Source: UBA6107 sp964533735
GTDB lineage: Bacteria > Chloroflexota > Anaerolineae > Anaerolineales > Anaerolineaceae
DNA: 64,000 nt
Direction of reading: 5' to 3'
Assembly: GCA_964533735.1 (NCBI GenBank)
Contig: CAZHMD010000010.1
Span: forward strand, 1 to 64,000
Below the pieces are notes generated by a model that searched no databases, had not been told where the DNA came from, and saw only the letters and a program-made list of their open reading frames with translations. This document shows positions 9,611-17,762 of this stretch, one piece after another; positions within the stretch are counted from its first letter, which is position 1, and each line of letters opens with the position of its first letter. A program made the translations under genes and the position numbers.

Positions 9611-9761
9611 TTAGATTTCCACAAGAGTAAACCTGCGGATCCGTGTCATTGGATTCCAGTAAATTCTTATGGAATATATATTTAATTGGACTACACTGGT
9701 CTTAATTGGCAATAGTACCGTAAAGCACAAACTCAGGTGGATGCAAGTTGAAAGGTGAGTC

Positions 9762-10538
9762 ATGGATGAAAAAATAATGCCCGTTCTCTTTATCGGTCAC
9801 GGCAGCCCGATGAACGCCGTTGAAGACAACGAGTACAACCGTACCTGGCGTACAATTGGGCAATCCCTGCCGCGCCCCAAAGCCATCCTCACCGTTTCTG
9901 CCCATTGGGAGACCAGCGGCACTCTCGTCACCGCCATGCCGCAGCCGCGTACCATCCACGATTTTTACGGATTCCCGCGTGAACTAAATGAGATGCAGTA
10001 TCCCGCTCCTGGTTCCACCTGGCTGGCGGACAAAACCATCGAGGTCATGAAGACCGCCGAGGTTCACCCGGATCTTAACTGGGGGCTGGACCACGGTGCC
10101 TGGTCTGTCCTTACTGCCATGTACCCGCAGGCGGATATACCGGTCATCCAGTTGAGCCTGGACCGCTCCCGCGAGGAACCCTGGCACTACCAGCTCGGTC
10201 AGGGACTCAAAGATCTGCGCCGCGAAGGCGTACTCATTCTGGGCAGCGGCAACCTTGTGCACAACCTGAGGACCGTTGCGTCTGACGTCAATTCCGCCTT
10301 TGATTGGGCAGTGGAATACGATGCCAATGTGCGTGATTGGATCCTTGCCGGCGACCATGATGCCGTCACCCACCATGAGAAACACGGCCGCGCTGCCGCC
10401 CTTGCGGTCAACTCAGCCGAGCATTACCTCCCCCTCCTCTACGTCTTAGGCGCGTCGCAACCCGGTGAACCCGTCACCTTTTACAATGAAAAGGTCACTA
10501 TGGGTTCCATTTCCATGCGCTGTGTGCAGCTCGGATAA
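9762..10538 (+). CDS. ygiD: 4,5-DOPA dioxygenase-type extradiol dioxygenase (LigB superfamily, YgiD-like)
   Basis: 258 residues. VLFIGHGSPMNAVEDNEYN holds the first metal-ligand His; ILTVSAHWET and GNLVHNLRTV are the other characteristic blocks, and WGLDHGAWSVLTAMYP carries a conserved active-site His. The family cleaves catechol rings with a Zn or Fe centre. The bacterial YgiD group acts on L-DOPA in vitro, but its natural substrate is generally unknown. AAAGGTGAG precedes the ATG. Single gene, convergent with the downstream SDR. Confidence 0.88.
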   Translation: MDEKIMPVLFIGHGSPMNAVEDNEYNRTWRTIGQSLPRPKAILTVSAHWETSGTLVTAMPQPRTIHDFYGFPRELNEMQYPAPGSTWLADKTIEVMKTAEVHPDLNWGLDHGAWSVLTAMYPQADIPVIQLSLDRSREEPWHYQLGQGLKDLRREGVLILGSGNLVHNLRTVASDVNSAFDWAVEYDANVRDWILAGDHDAVTHHEKHGRAAALAVNSAEHYLPLLYVLGASQPGEPVTFYNEKVTMGSISMRCVQLG

Positions 10539-10557
10539 AAACCCCGATACCACTTGT

Positions 10558-11439
10558 TTACCTCGGATTCCAATCTGTCGGTATCCCGCACAACCGGCAC
10601 GATTCTTCCCATAAACGCTTTCCCAGGCTCTCATTAAACACCGCCCTGCTCGCTTTTTTTGGTTTGCAGTCGCGCCAGTAGACCTCCTGCGTTGCGTCCA
10701 GCCCGGGGGTATTCGCCACATGCAGGATCGTTCTTGAGGGCACTTCCGCCGGCATCCCCTTCGCTTGCCGTCCGCGCCACACCGCTTGCACCAGTCCTCC
10801 CGTGCCTTTTAAGCCAATTTCGGTGTTCACCAGCCCCGGGTCCACGGCAAACGCCTGCGGGTTCTTCCCCTTCCATATCTGGTTAAATTCCCGGCTGAAA
10901 AGCACGTTGCCCAACTTGGAGACCTTGTAAGCCCAAAATCCAAAATAGAAGAATGGACGTTTCTCGACCGCAGGGTTGAACCAGGTGTTGTAATGCGAGT
11001 TGGAACTGACGGTGATGATCCGGCTTTCCTCTGTCTTTTCCAGGTGCGGTAGCAGCAGGTAGCTGAGCAGCATTGGCGCCAGGTGATTGACTGCAAACGT
11101 GGTTTCCGCGCCGTCCCCGGTGATCACGCGCTTCTGCATATACAAGCCGGCGTTGTTCACCAGCACATCCAGTTGCCCGCCAGTGCGCTCATTCAGCAGT
11201 TGGCTGATCTTCGCGCCTAGTTCCCGTATTTGCTTCTGATGCGCCAGGTCCGCCACCAGGAAGGTCACATTGGCACTGGGGGTATCCGCCAATATGCGCT
11301 GCCTTGCCGCTTCGCAGCGCTGCGCGTCGCGCCCCACGCCGATCACTACTGCCCCTGAACGAGTGAAATCCAGCGCTACCTGGTACCCGATGCCCGAACT
11401 GGCTCCGGTAACCACCACCATCTTTGCCCTTTTTTCCAT
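10558..11439 (-). CDS. Short-chain dehydrogenase/reductase (SDR)
   Basis: About 293 residues with VVVTGASSGIGYQVALDF (TGxxxGxG cofactor motif), NNAGLY (NNAG), a catalytic Ser in VSSNSHYN, and Y-KVS-K in the block AYKVSKLGN. This is the retinol-dehydrogenase/WW-oxidoreductase-like SDR type. It oxidises or reduces an alcohol/carbonyl with NAD(P). The substrate is unknown. The start is the ATG preceded by GGAGGAG; a TTG four codons upstream overlaps that site. Confidence 0.88.
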   Translation of the reverse strand: MEKRAKMVVVTGASSGIGYQVALDFTRSGAVVIGVGRDAQRCEAARQRILADTPSANVTFLVADLAHQKQIRELGAKISQLLNERTGGQLDVLVNNAGLYMQKRVITGDGAETTFAVNHLAPMLLSYLLLPHLEKTEESRIITVSSNSHYNTWFNPAVEKRPFFYFGFWAYKVSKLGNVLFSREFNQIWKGKNPQAFAVDPGLVNTEIGLKGTGGLVQAVWRGRQAKGMPAEVPSRTILHVANTPGLDATQEVYWRDCKPKKASRAVFNESLGKRLWEESCRLCGIPTDWNPR

Positions 11440-11540
11440 GCGCTCCTCCAACTTCAGGTAATTGTACCCTTCAACAGCTGCGGGGGTTTATTCCTGTATA
11501 ATTGTTGAATCCCAACCTTCCGCCCTTAAAGGATGCCGCC

Positions 11541-12725
11541 ATGACCTCTCAAAGCAAGTTCCTGCGTTTTTCGCTTTTCGCCTTGCTCTACTTCACTCAG
11601 GGGACCATTTTGGGTTACTTCGCCTCGATGAACGCGCTCTACATGCTCGAAAGCGGTCTCGACATGGGCAAGGTGGGCATCTTTGCCTCCATCGCTCTCA
11701 TCCCCTTTGTCATCAAGATTCTCTTCGGCATGCTGAGTGACCGCTTCAACCTCCTCGGTCTTGGTCACCGCCGTCCGTACATCGTCATCGGTCTCTTCGT
11801 CCAGTTCGTCTGCCTTCTCCTTGTTGCCAATGTCAACCCGGGGCAGAGCTATTGGCTCTTTGTTGCCCTGGCTTTCATGCTCCAGATGGGCATGGCTTTC
11901 TACGACACCTGCACCGACGGTCTGGCGCTGGATATCACCCCCGAAAAAGAGAAGGGTATCCTGCAGGGATTCATGGTCGGCGGGCGTTCCATCGGCGTCA
12001 TTGTGGCAGCATCCGTCGTTGGTCTCATCGCTCAAAATGTCAACTGGCCCATGGTGTTCTACTTCCTCGCCATCCTCACCCTCATCCCCCTGCCGCTTAT
12101 CTTCTTCATCAAGGAAAAGCACCGTACCCCGGATATGCGTTTCAATTGGGGCGCGTTCAAAGCCTTTAAAAATAAGCAGGTACTGGCAGTAGCAGCAGTG
12201 GGTCTGGTCATCTTCCTTGTCATCGTCGGTGCTAACCAGAACGTCAACCCGGCCTTCAGTGAGCGTTTCGGTATTGACCTCGCCACCGCCGGTCTGGTGA
12301 CCACGGTATGGGGCATTGGCTGCGTGGCCGGCGCGCTCATCGGCGGCGTCATCATGGATAAAACCGGCAACCGCAACGCCCTGCTCCTTTCGCTCACCCT
12401 GGTGGTGCCTGCCATGGCGCTGCTGGCGGTCGTCAAATCGCTGCCCCTCATGTGGGCGGTGGCGGTATTCTTCGGTATCGCTTACGGGCTCAGCCAGGCG
12501 GTCTATTTTGCCCTGGCAATGAAGTACACCCAGCCCAGCATCGCCGCCTCCATGTACTCTATCCTCATGGCGGTCACCAATATCGGTCAGGGCATAGGCC
12601 TGGGTGTTGCCGGCGGACTGGCAAAATCCGGCGGCTTCCCGGTCACCTTCCTCCTTTTCGGCGGGTTGATGTTCCTCATCCTGCCCTTCTTTCCCATGCT
12701 CTTCCGCAAAAAGGCTGCCGTGTAA
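11541..12725 (+). CDS. MFS transporter (AmpG/PAT-like)
   Basis: 394 residues with about twelve membrane helices. The loop after helix 2 (GMLSDRFNLLGLGHRRPYI) is the MFS signature, and the YDTCTDGLALDITPEKEKGILQG block resembles AmpG/acetyl-CoA-transporter-like carriers. The substrate is unknown. The start is the ATG after AAAGGATG; an upstream in-frame codon has no ribosome-binding site. A TATAAT lies about 40 bases before the start. The next gene begins four bases after the stop. Confidence 0.88.
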   Translation: MTSQSKFLRFSLFALLYFTQGTILGYFASMNALYMLESGLDMGKVGIFASIALIPFVIKILFGMLSDRFNLLGLGHRRPYIVIGLFVQFVCLLLVANVNPGQSYWLFVALAFMLQMGMAFYDTCTDGLALDITPEKEKGILQGFMVGGRSIGVIVAASVVGLIAQNVNWPMVFYFLAILTLIPLPLIFFIKEKHRTPDMRFNWGAFKAFKNKQVLAVAAVGLVIFLVIVGANQNVNPAFSERFGIDLATAGLVTTVWGIGCVAGALIGGVIMDKTGNRNALLLSLTLVVPAMALLAVVKSLPLMWAVAVFFGIAYGLSQAVYFALAMKYTQPSIAASMYSILMAVTNIGQGIGLGVAGGLAKSGGFPVTFLLFGGLMFLILPFFPMLFRKKAAV

Positions 12726-12728
12726 TAT

Positions 12729-13127
12729 ATGCGCATCTACCTGACCCATTGTTCAAAAGATAAATCGCCGCAAGCCAAAGCCAGCGGGGAGAAACTGCCG
12801 CCGGACCTGCTCTACACCGATGCCGGGCTTCAGCAATTCATCGCCATCTGCAAATCAGCCGGCGTGGACTGGGCAATCCTGTCGGATCACTACGGGGTTT
12901 TCTCTCCCGGTGAAGCGCATACGTATTACGAAAAGTCTCCTGCTTCGGTCACCCCGGAGGAGGAAACTATCCTCATTGACCAGTTTACCCGGCGCCTGGG
13001 GGTCTATGACGAGATCTGGTTTTATGTGCGCTCGGCTACCTTTCACCCGCTTTACCAGCGCATACTATTGCGCTCAGCCCTTGCTGAACGCGTCCATTTA
13101 TTCAGCGACCTTGGGGAAGTGAAATAA
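12729..13127 (+). CDS. DUF6884-like protein
   Basis: 132 residues. The opening IYLTHCSKDKS, then LLYTDAGLQQFIAICKSAGVDWAILSDHYGVFSPGEA, resembles the DUF6884 group (proteins starting with a CSK/CGxxK motif and carrying an ILSakyG-like segment). The family has no established function, though related folds occur in nucleoside-processing and phage-linked proteins. It starts four bases after the MFS gene and is followed by a clear terminator, so the pair forms one operon. Confidence 0.7.
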   Translation: MRIYLTHCSKDKSPQAKASGEKLPPDLLYTDAGLQQFIAICKSAGVDWAILSDHYGVFSPGEAHTYYEKSPASVTPEEETILIDQFTRRLGVYDEIWFYVRSATFHPLYQRILLRSALAERVHLFSDLGEVK

Positions 13128-13157
13128 CCTGTTTGTATTGGTGGAAAATAAACACAC

Positions 13158-13191
13158 AGGCGGTCCCCAATTACGGAACCGCCTGCTTTTT
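13158..13191 (+). terminator. Rho-independent terminator for the MFS/DUF6884 pair
   Basis: AGGCGGT pairs with ACCGCCT around a short inner loop, followed by GCTTTTT on the plus strand. It lies just after the DUF6884 stop. Confidence 0.75.
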
Positions 13192-13206
13192 GGTTATGAC
13201 CAAAGT

Positions 13207-13581
13207 TCACACCCAGCCGTACTGTTTGAACATTTCAAAGCCGTCTGCCAGTGCCTGCTCGATTTGGCTGAGCAGCTCGTTATCCAATTTCCGAATGTGA
13301 AAACACGATTTCCCCTTGAGCAGTTTCAACAATTCCGGTTTGAATGTGGTTTTTCTCCCCGGTTCGGCATACACCGGCATGTAGTAAAAACCCACGTAAG
13401 CTTTTTGAATAATGATCCCTGCAAACCATACTTCCTTGCGTTTGCGTCCCTGGATTTCCACATCCTTCACTGAATACAGGTCGTACCAGCGTTCATTGTC
13501 GGTTCCCGTATGGAACGGGGGGTTGTACTTCACCATCAATTCCTTCAGCTGCGCGAAGATCTCAGCTCGGTTATCTTCCAT
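13207..13581 (-). CDS. DUF1801-like (YdhG/iron-chaperone-type) protein
   Basis: 124 residues from the ATG preceded by GGAGCGACG; the frame extends about 49 codons further upstream without a ribosome-binding site. The block FAGIIIQKAYVGFYYMPVYAEP and the closing helix resemble DUF1801 proteins, a small alpha/beta family that includes frataxin-like bacterial members. Function is not established. It lies downstream of the heliorhodopsin gene but is separated from it by a terminator, so a shared role is not supported. Confidence 0.75.
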   Translation of the reverse strand: MEDNRAEIFAQLKELMVKYNPPFHTGTDNERWYDLYSVKDVEIQGRKRKEVWFAGIIIQKAYVGFYYMPVYAEPGRKTTFKPELLKLLKGKSCFHIRKLDNELLSQIEQALADGFEMFKQYGWV

Positions 13582-13661
13582 CGTCGCTCCTTTTTTTCTG
13601 CCATTAATTAAGGGCAATCCCGGCATCCGCAAACACCTGCCCAAATTGTACATGAGTGTAT

Positions 13662-13688
13662 TAAAAAATCCCCTCTCATCAAGGGGAT
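13662..13688 (-). terminator. Terminator of the heliorhodopsin gene
   Basis: On the minus strand ATCCCCT pairs with AGGGGAT across a seven-base loop and is followed by TTTTTTAA. It lies 24 bases after the heliorhodopsin stop. Confidence 0.85.
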
Positions 13689-13711
13689 CTTCTGGAATTC
13701 GAACTGTCTGT

Positions 13712-14521
13712 CTACAGGCTGGGGGCAAATACGCCCGAGAAGATCAGCCACGCAAGGGTGGTCTTGGCAAGCAGGCTCAGCACGATGTAAACGCGCTCTC
13801 CGTAAAGGTAATCCTTCCACTTGCCCACTTTCTTGTATTGCAGCACCATGTTGATGGCGAAGATGTTGAAGAAGACGAATAGGGTCGGGATGATGGCGTA
13901 CACAAATGCGGGTGGTTTGGCGTCACCGGAGTTGACCGCTCCCAAAAAGTAAAGGAACACCACGATCCAGGGGGCGATGCCGGCGATACTGCCGAAGATG
14001 AATCCTGCCCAGTTGACCTTGCTGGTGTACTGGTTGTGGTACTCCATCATCAGGCCAAAGAGGTTCATCGAGGCGTTCACCACGAATGCCAGAATGATCG
14101 CGCCGATGTCATTGATCCCCACCAGCAGTCCGATCAACACGATCATCAGTGAAGAGCTGAGCGCGTATTCGTAGAAGCGCACGGGGTTCATGCCCTTCTT
14201 CAATACTGCTTCGTACCACTTGAATCCAAAGGTTGCCAGTCCAAAATGTGCTACCGCAGAAAGCAGCAGGAAAAGTGCCACGCCGATTCCCAGGGGGATG
14301 TCAAACAGTTTTTGCGGATTCGCAACCAGGCCGCCCAACTCGCGGTTGAAGGTCAGGTAGTTGGAGAAAACCGGGTAGGTCTCTCCGGGTGTGTCGATGA
14401 TGAACGTGATGACGATCATAAAAATACCCTGCACAAAATGCAGGAAGCCCATGATCAGGTTAAATCGTTTCAATTTCTTGATCTTGGTATCAACGGATGC
14501 CGTACTGCTTTCAGTTTCCAT
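13712..14521 (-). CDS. Heliorhodopsin
   Basis: 269 residues, seven predicted helices, N-terminus hydrophilic as expected for the inverted (N-in) topology. The retinal Schiff-base lysine is K253 in SLLAKTTLAW, with S249 four residues before it. The counterion glutamate is E118 in FYEYALSSSLMI. The E-to-K spacing (135) nearly equals that of HeR 48C12 (E107, K241). H28 and H92 align with that protein's conserved pocket histidines. Other family blocks are NLFGLMMEYHNQ, GIAPWIVVFLYF and LQYKKVGKWKDYLYGERVYIVLS. Heliorhodopsins bind retinal, have long photocycles and are proposed to be light sensors; no ion transport is established for most. The gene is monocistronic, with its own promoter and terminator. 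No carotenoid-cleavage or retinal-synthesis gene is in the window. Confidence 0.95.
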   Translation of the reverse strand: METESSTASVDTKIKKLKRFNLIMGFLHFVQGIFMIVITFIIDTPGETYPVFSNYLTFNRELGGLVANPQKLFDIPLGIGVALFLLLSAVAHFGLATFGFKWYEAVLKKGMNPVRFYEYALSSSLMIVLIGLLVGINDIGAIILAFVVNASMNLFGLMMEYHNQYTSKVNWAGFIFGSIAGIAPWIVVFLYFLGAVNSGDAKPPAFVYAIIPTLFVFFNIFAINMVLQYKKVGKWKDYLYGERVYIVLSLLAKTTLAWLIFSGVFAPSL

Positions 14522-14558
14522 CTATTTCCCTCTCTCGTTTGATTTAATTATTACAAAT

Positions 14559-14586
14559 ATTATACCGTTTGTCCGATATAAAGCAA
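14559..14586 (-). promoter_or_regulatory. Candidate heliorhodopsin promoter
   Basis: On the minus strand TTGCTT (-35) and a perfect TATAAT (-10) are separated by 16 bases, ending about 37 bases before the heliorhodopsin ATG. The -35 box matches consensus in only three positions, so the call rests mainly on the -10 box and its position. Confidence 0.5.
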
Positions 14587-14698
14587 GGTTAGTGCCTTGT
14601 TTAGGGCACGAATGATTAAGAATTCCGGATTTTGGTCTTTATCAGGATGTAACAAAACAGAAAAAAGCGTTGATTCCGATCGATTTGAGCGTTTCGGA

Positions 14699-15313
14699 TC
14701 AGGAAAGCTTTATGCCAGCCTGGCGCAGCGCCAGCCGCAGTTGTTCAGCGGATTGAAATTGGATGGTTTTGAATCCCAGCTCCTGTGCAGCCCTAATATT
14801 CTCGGCGGAATCATCAATGAACAGGCAGTCCCCGGCCTTCCAGCCGATGCGCTCCAGCAACATGCGGTAGATGCGCGCGTCCGGCTTGGCCACCCCGGCA
14901 TCCCCGGAGATGAGGTAATCCTCCAGCAGCGGCAGGAACGGCAGTTCATCCTTGACCAGGTTGAACTTCTCGCGCGACCAGTTGCTCAATCCATACAGGC
15001 GGTAGCCCTTTTCCTTCAATTCCCTCACCAGCTCAACCAGTTCCAGGTTCACCTCTCCCCGCGCCTCCGTCCAGCGCGTGTTGAACATCTCCAGCTCCCG
15101 CGCGTGCTCCGGGTGCAGTGCGCACAGCTCCGCGATGCCCTTTTCAAAGGAATAACCTGCGTCCAGCCTGCGGTTCATCTCCCGCAAGCCGGTTTTTTCT
15201 AGAAATAATTCGATCTCTGCGTCATCCTTGAATACCTTGCGGTACAAATTGTGGAATTTCCACTCCACCAGCACATCCCCAAAGTCGAAAACGATTGCCG
15301 TTTTATCCGTCAT
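14699..15313 (-). CDS. HAD-superfamily hydrolase (YihX-like)
   Basis: 204 residues. Motif I is IVFDFGDVLVEW, motif II is in YGLSNWS, the lysine is in GVAKPDARIY and motif IV is FIDDSAENI. This is subfamily IA with an alpha-helical cap. The second Asp of the usual DxD is replaced by Gly, as in YihX and epoxide-hydrolase-N-like members. Sugar-phosphate phosphatase activity (YihX acts on glucose-1-phosphate) is a reasonable guess. The ATG follows AGGGATTTG. The decamer TTTCTAGAAA is embedded in the coding sequence. Confidence 0.88.
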   Translation of the reverse strand: MTDKTAIVFDFGDVLVEWKFHNLYRKVFKDDAEIELFLEKTGLREMNRRLDAGYSFEKGIAELCALHPEHARELEMFNTRWTEARGEVNLELVELVRELKEKGYRLYGLSNWSREKFNLVKDELPFLPLLEDYLISGDAGVAKPDARIYRMLLERIGWKAGDCLFIDDSAENIRAAQELGFKTIQFQSAEQLRLALRQAGIKLS

Positions 15314-15415
15314 CACAAATCCCTGTTGGAAAAATTAACGATCGGCTCTCACCGACCGTCACCCCATTTTACCTGATTATTGTACTCGGTATGACCGTAA
15401 TTTCAACCAGATCAC

Positions 15416-15450
15416 AAAAATCCCCGGAATCTGTTTAAAGATTCCGGGGA
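15416..15450 (-). terminator. Terminator on the minus strand beyond the 125-bp repeats
   Basis: TCCCCGGAATC pairs perfectly with GATTCCGGGGA across an eight-base loop, and on the minus strand is followed by TTTTTG. It probably ends transcription of the hemolysin-III gene, although the whole tandem repeat array now separates that gene from it. Confidence 0.8.
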
Positions 15451-15453
15451 TCT

Positions 15454-16080
15454 GCAAATAATTGTAGTGAATTCTCTCGGGAGTCGGGTTTTTTGGATAT
15501 TGCTTCCGTGTGTTCAATGTATTCTGTGGTTAATCCTCTCCACTCCTGGATCAACGATTACGCCATCACCACATACTTGCAAATAATTTTCGTGAATTCT
15601 CTCGGGGATCTGGTTTTTTTGATTTTGCTTCCATGTATTTCGTGTATTCTGTGGTTAATGCTCTCCACTCCTGGATAAACGATTACACCATCGCCACTTA
15701 CTTGCAAATAATTTTAGTGAATTCTCTCGGGGATCTGGTTTTTTTGATTTTGCTTCCGTGTGTTTAGTGTATTTCGTGGTTAATGAATTTGACTCTCAGA
15801 TCAACGATTACGCCATCGCCACGTACTTGCAAATAATTTTCGTGAATTCTCTCGGGGATCTGGTTTTTTTGATTTTGCTTCCGTGTGTTTAGTGTATTTC
15901 GTGGTTAATGAATTTGACTCTCAGATCAACGATTACGCCATCGCCACGTACTTGTAAATAATTTTCGTGAATTCTCTCGGGAGTCGGGTTTTTTGATTTT
16001 GCTTCCGTGTGTTTAGTGTATTTCGTGGTTAATGAATTTGAATCTCAGATAAATGATTGTGCCATCGCCACGTACTTGTA
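15454..16080. repeat. 125-bp tandem repeat array, about five units
   Basis: The landmark ATTCTCTCGGG recurs at 15471, 15596, 15721, 15846 and 15971, an exact 125-base period. Each unit carries GATTACGCCATCGCCACGTA, which is homologous to the last codons of the hemolysin-III gene (residues YKYVAMAQS), plus a TTCCGTGTGTTTAGTGTATT segment. The array therefore seems to have grown by duplicating the gene's 3' end and its downstream spacer. Units near the gene are most alike; the distal two have drifted. No believable coding sequence lies in it. Confidence 0.95.
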
Positions 16081-16701
16081 GATCATAATGAAGTGGCACA
16101 AAGCCGCCAGCGTCACAAACACATGCCACACCTCGTGGAAACCGAATACTCCCGGGAGGAAGTCCAGCTTTTTGGTGATGTAGATCACCGCCCCGAGGGT
16201 GTACAGCAGCCCTCCCGCCAGCATCCACAATAAACTCCCAACGGGCATGACAGCCAGCATCGGCTTGATCACCAGCACCGCCATCCACCCCATCACCAGG
16301 TAGATCCCGGCGGTCACCCAGCGCGGTGCGTTGATCACGAACAGCTTCACCACCACTCCCGCCAGCCCCATCGCCCAGATGAGTGCCAGGAATCCCCACT
16401 GCAGCCACCCGCTGAAGAAATTGACGCAGATGGGTGTGTACGTGCCGGCGATGAGCACGTAGATGGCGGCGTGGTCGAACTTGCGCAGCCTCCGTGTGGC
16501 ATCCGCTCCCCCCGGCACCAGGTGATAGATGGCACTGGCGCTGAATAACAGCACCAGGCTGAACCCGTAAACCCCCAGTGAAATCTGTTTGAGCGCTTCT
16601 CCCCGGCTCGCGGTCAGCAGCAGCACCAGCCCCGCCGCTGCCAGCCCCGCTGACACCAGGTGGATCAATCCACTGACCGGTTCACGAAATCGCTTGTTCA
16701 A
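16045..16701 (-). CDS. Hemolysin III / PAQR-family membrane protein
   Basis: 218 residues with seven helices. Family features are the first-helix block EPVSGLIHLVSAGLAA, then SASAIYHLVPG, RLRKFDHAAIYVLIAGTYTPI, and the C-terminal FGFHEVWHVFVTLAALCHFI with the metal-site histidines. PAQR-type proteins are proposed to be zinc-dependent membrane hydrolases; the hemolysin name is historical. The start is a TTG preceded by GGAGGA; the longer upstream frame has no ribosome-binding site. The last 36 bases are the source of the adjacent 125-bp repeats. Confidence 0.9.
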   Translation of the reverse strand: MNKRFREPVSGLIHLVSAGLAAAGLVLLLTASRGEALKQISLGVYGFSLVLLFSASAIYHLVPGGADATRRLRKFDHAAIYVLIAGTYTPICVNFFSGWLQWGFLALIWAMGLAGVVVKLFVINAPRWVTAGIYLVMGWMAVLVIKPMLAVMPVGSLLWMLAGGLLYTLGAVIYITKKLDFLPGVFGFHEVWHVFVTLAALCHFIMIYKYVAMAQSFI

Positions 16702-16826
16702 TAAATATCCTCCATTATCATAATAGAGTAATTTACTCCCAAAACTGGAAATTTTGATGTCCCCGGAGATACATTTTTGAATATAAATAGACCTCTGCTT
16801 GTAAGTACCAGGGGTCTGCATTTTTT

Positions 16827-16855
16827 AGTGTTTTCTGTGTATTTCGTGGTTAAAA
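16827..16855. repeat. Dispersed mini-repeat (TTCTGTGTATTTCGTGGTTAA type)
   Basis: TTTTCTGTGTATTTCGTGGT resembles the core of the 125-bp repeat and another copy near 31.2 kb. Similar short elements (seen as LTTKYTENTKK when translated in reverse) are common between genes in environmental bacterial genomes. No function is known. Confidence 0.6.
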
Positions 16856-16873
16856 CTTTTTTTGCTCCCGATC

Positions 16874-17731
16874 CTAAAACTGCCGCACCGCCACCAGCGG
16901 CACATCCGGATAGATCTGCGCCGGCTTGGGCGGCATGGGATTGTAGGCGTAGTCCAGCTGCACCACCCCGCACTTCATCCCCAGTACGCGCTTTGAACCT
17001 TGATAAGTCCCCCGCACCAGCACATCCTCCATCGTCAGCGCCATGCCGAACACCGCCACCGGTGTGAACGCCGGGATCTGCTCCAGCTCGCCGCCGAACG
17101 CCCCGAACGAAAACACCATGTGTTCCGCGTCGAGGCTCTGCGCCTGGATCAGCGGGATGATCACCGGGTAGCCGTCAGCCCCCACGTACCCCAGGAACTT
17201 GAGGTTGTCGATCTTGTCGAAGAATGCCTTTGTCCACCCGTTAAGCACCTGTGCCTTGCCCTTCTTCGGCAGCAGCGCCTTCACCATCATCGTCTTGATG
17301 GCCGCCGGGATGATCTGCTTCATCGGCAGCGCGTGCTTGCCAGACTGGTTCACTAAATCCATGTAATGCACGCTGTGCACGCCGAAATAGGCGTTGTAAC
17401 GGAACAGCGGGGTGTTGTTGTAGAAATCGTAATCCTTGCCGCTTTTGGCAGCATGCGTGTAATTAGCTTTGCCGCGCCACACGTCTTTCTCCAGGCTCAT
17501 GATCATGAAGCCCACCTTGGGGTTCTTCAGCACGTGTTTCTTGCTCATCCCCTCCATGAACTGCCCCCACACCACCGTCTTGGCGTCACTCGCCATCAGT
17601 GTGGTGATCAGTGTCAGGTGCGGCAAGCCTTCCGGCGTTACTGTGCCCATCACGCCCACCTTCATCGCCGGCGCCAGATCCCGGATGTCCTCGTCGCTGA
17701 ATTGCTCGAACGGCATCAATTTCGTTTCCAT
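16874..17731 (-). CDS. Pyridoxamine 5'-phosphate oxidase-like flavoprotein
   Basis: 285 residues. The N-terminal half has a PNPOx-like split-barrel pattern: MKVGVMGTVTPEGLPHLTLITTLM, then VVWGQFMEGMSKKHVLKNPKVGFMI, typical of FMN- or F420-binding oxidoreductases. A second half of about 130 residues repeats a barrel-like pattern (LKFLGYVGADGYPVIIPLI). The substrate is unknown. The ATG follows GGGAGAGACG. It starts 30 bases after the glycyl-radical activase and may be the last gene of that operon. An ATTATTTC/GAAATAAT palindrome sits just before its ribosome-binding site. Confidence 0.8.
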   Translation of the reverse strand: METKLMPFEQFSDEDIRDLAPAMKVGVMGTVTPEGLPHLTLITTLMASDAKTVVWGQFMEGMSKKHVLKNPKVGFMIMSLEKDVWRGKANYTHAAKSGKDYDFYNNTPLFRYNAYFGVHSVHYMDLVNQSGKHALPMKQIIPAAIKTMMVKALLPKKGKAQVLNGWTKAFFDKIDNLKFLGYVGADGYPVIIPLIQAQSLDAEHMVFSFGAFGGELEQIPAFTPVAVFGMALTMEDVLVRGTYQGSKRVLGMKCGVVQLDYAYNPMPPKPAQIYPDVPLVAVRQF

Positions 17732-17744
17732 CGTCTCTCCCGCC

Positions 17745-17762
17745 ATTATTTCTCGAAATAAT
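17745..17762. repeat. ATTATTTC-n2-GAAATAAT palindrome
   Basis: Perfect eight-base arms around TC. It is located between the activase stop and the ribosome-binding site of the PNPOx-like gene. It belongs to the dispersed TTTCnnGAAA family described in the findings. Confidence 0.7.

Noticed and set aside
11526..12749. A 407-codon open frame on the minus strand opposite the MFS transporter
   Set aside because: Its translation is rich in His, Asp, Glu and Gln with no family blocks; it is the mirror frame of a high-GC membrane-protein gene.
13207..15313. A functional operon of heliorhodopsin with its DUF1801-like and HAD neighbours
   Set aside because: A terminator lies after the heliorhodopsin gene, it has its own promoter, and the HAD gene is about 180 bases upstream with no coupling.
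15493..15678. Short frames within the 125-bp repeats
   Set aside because: They arise from the repeated non-coding unit and the copied 3' end of the hemolysin-III gene.
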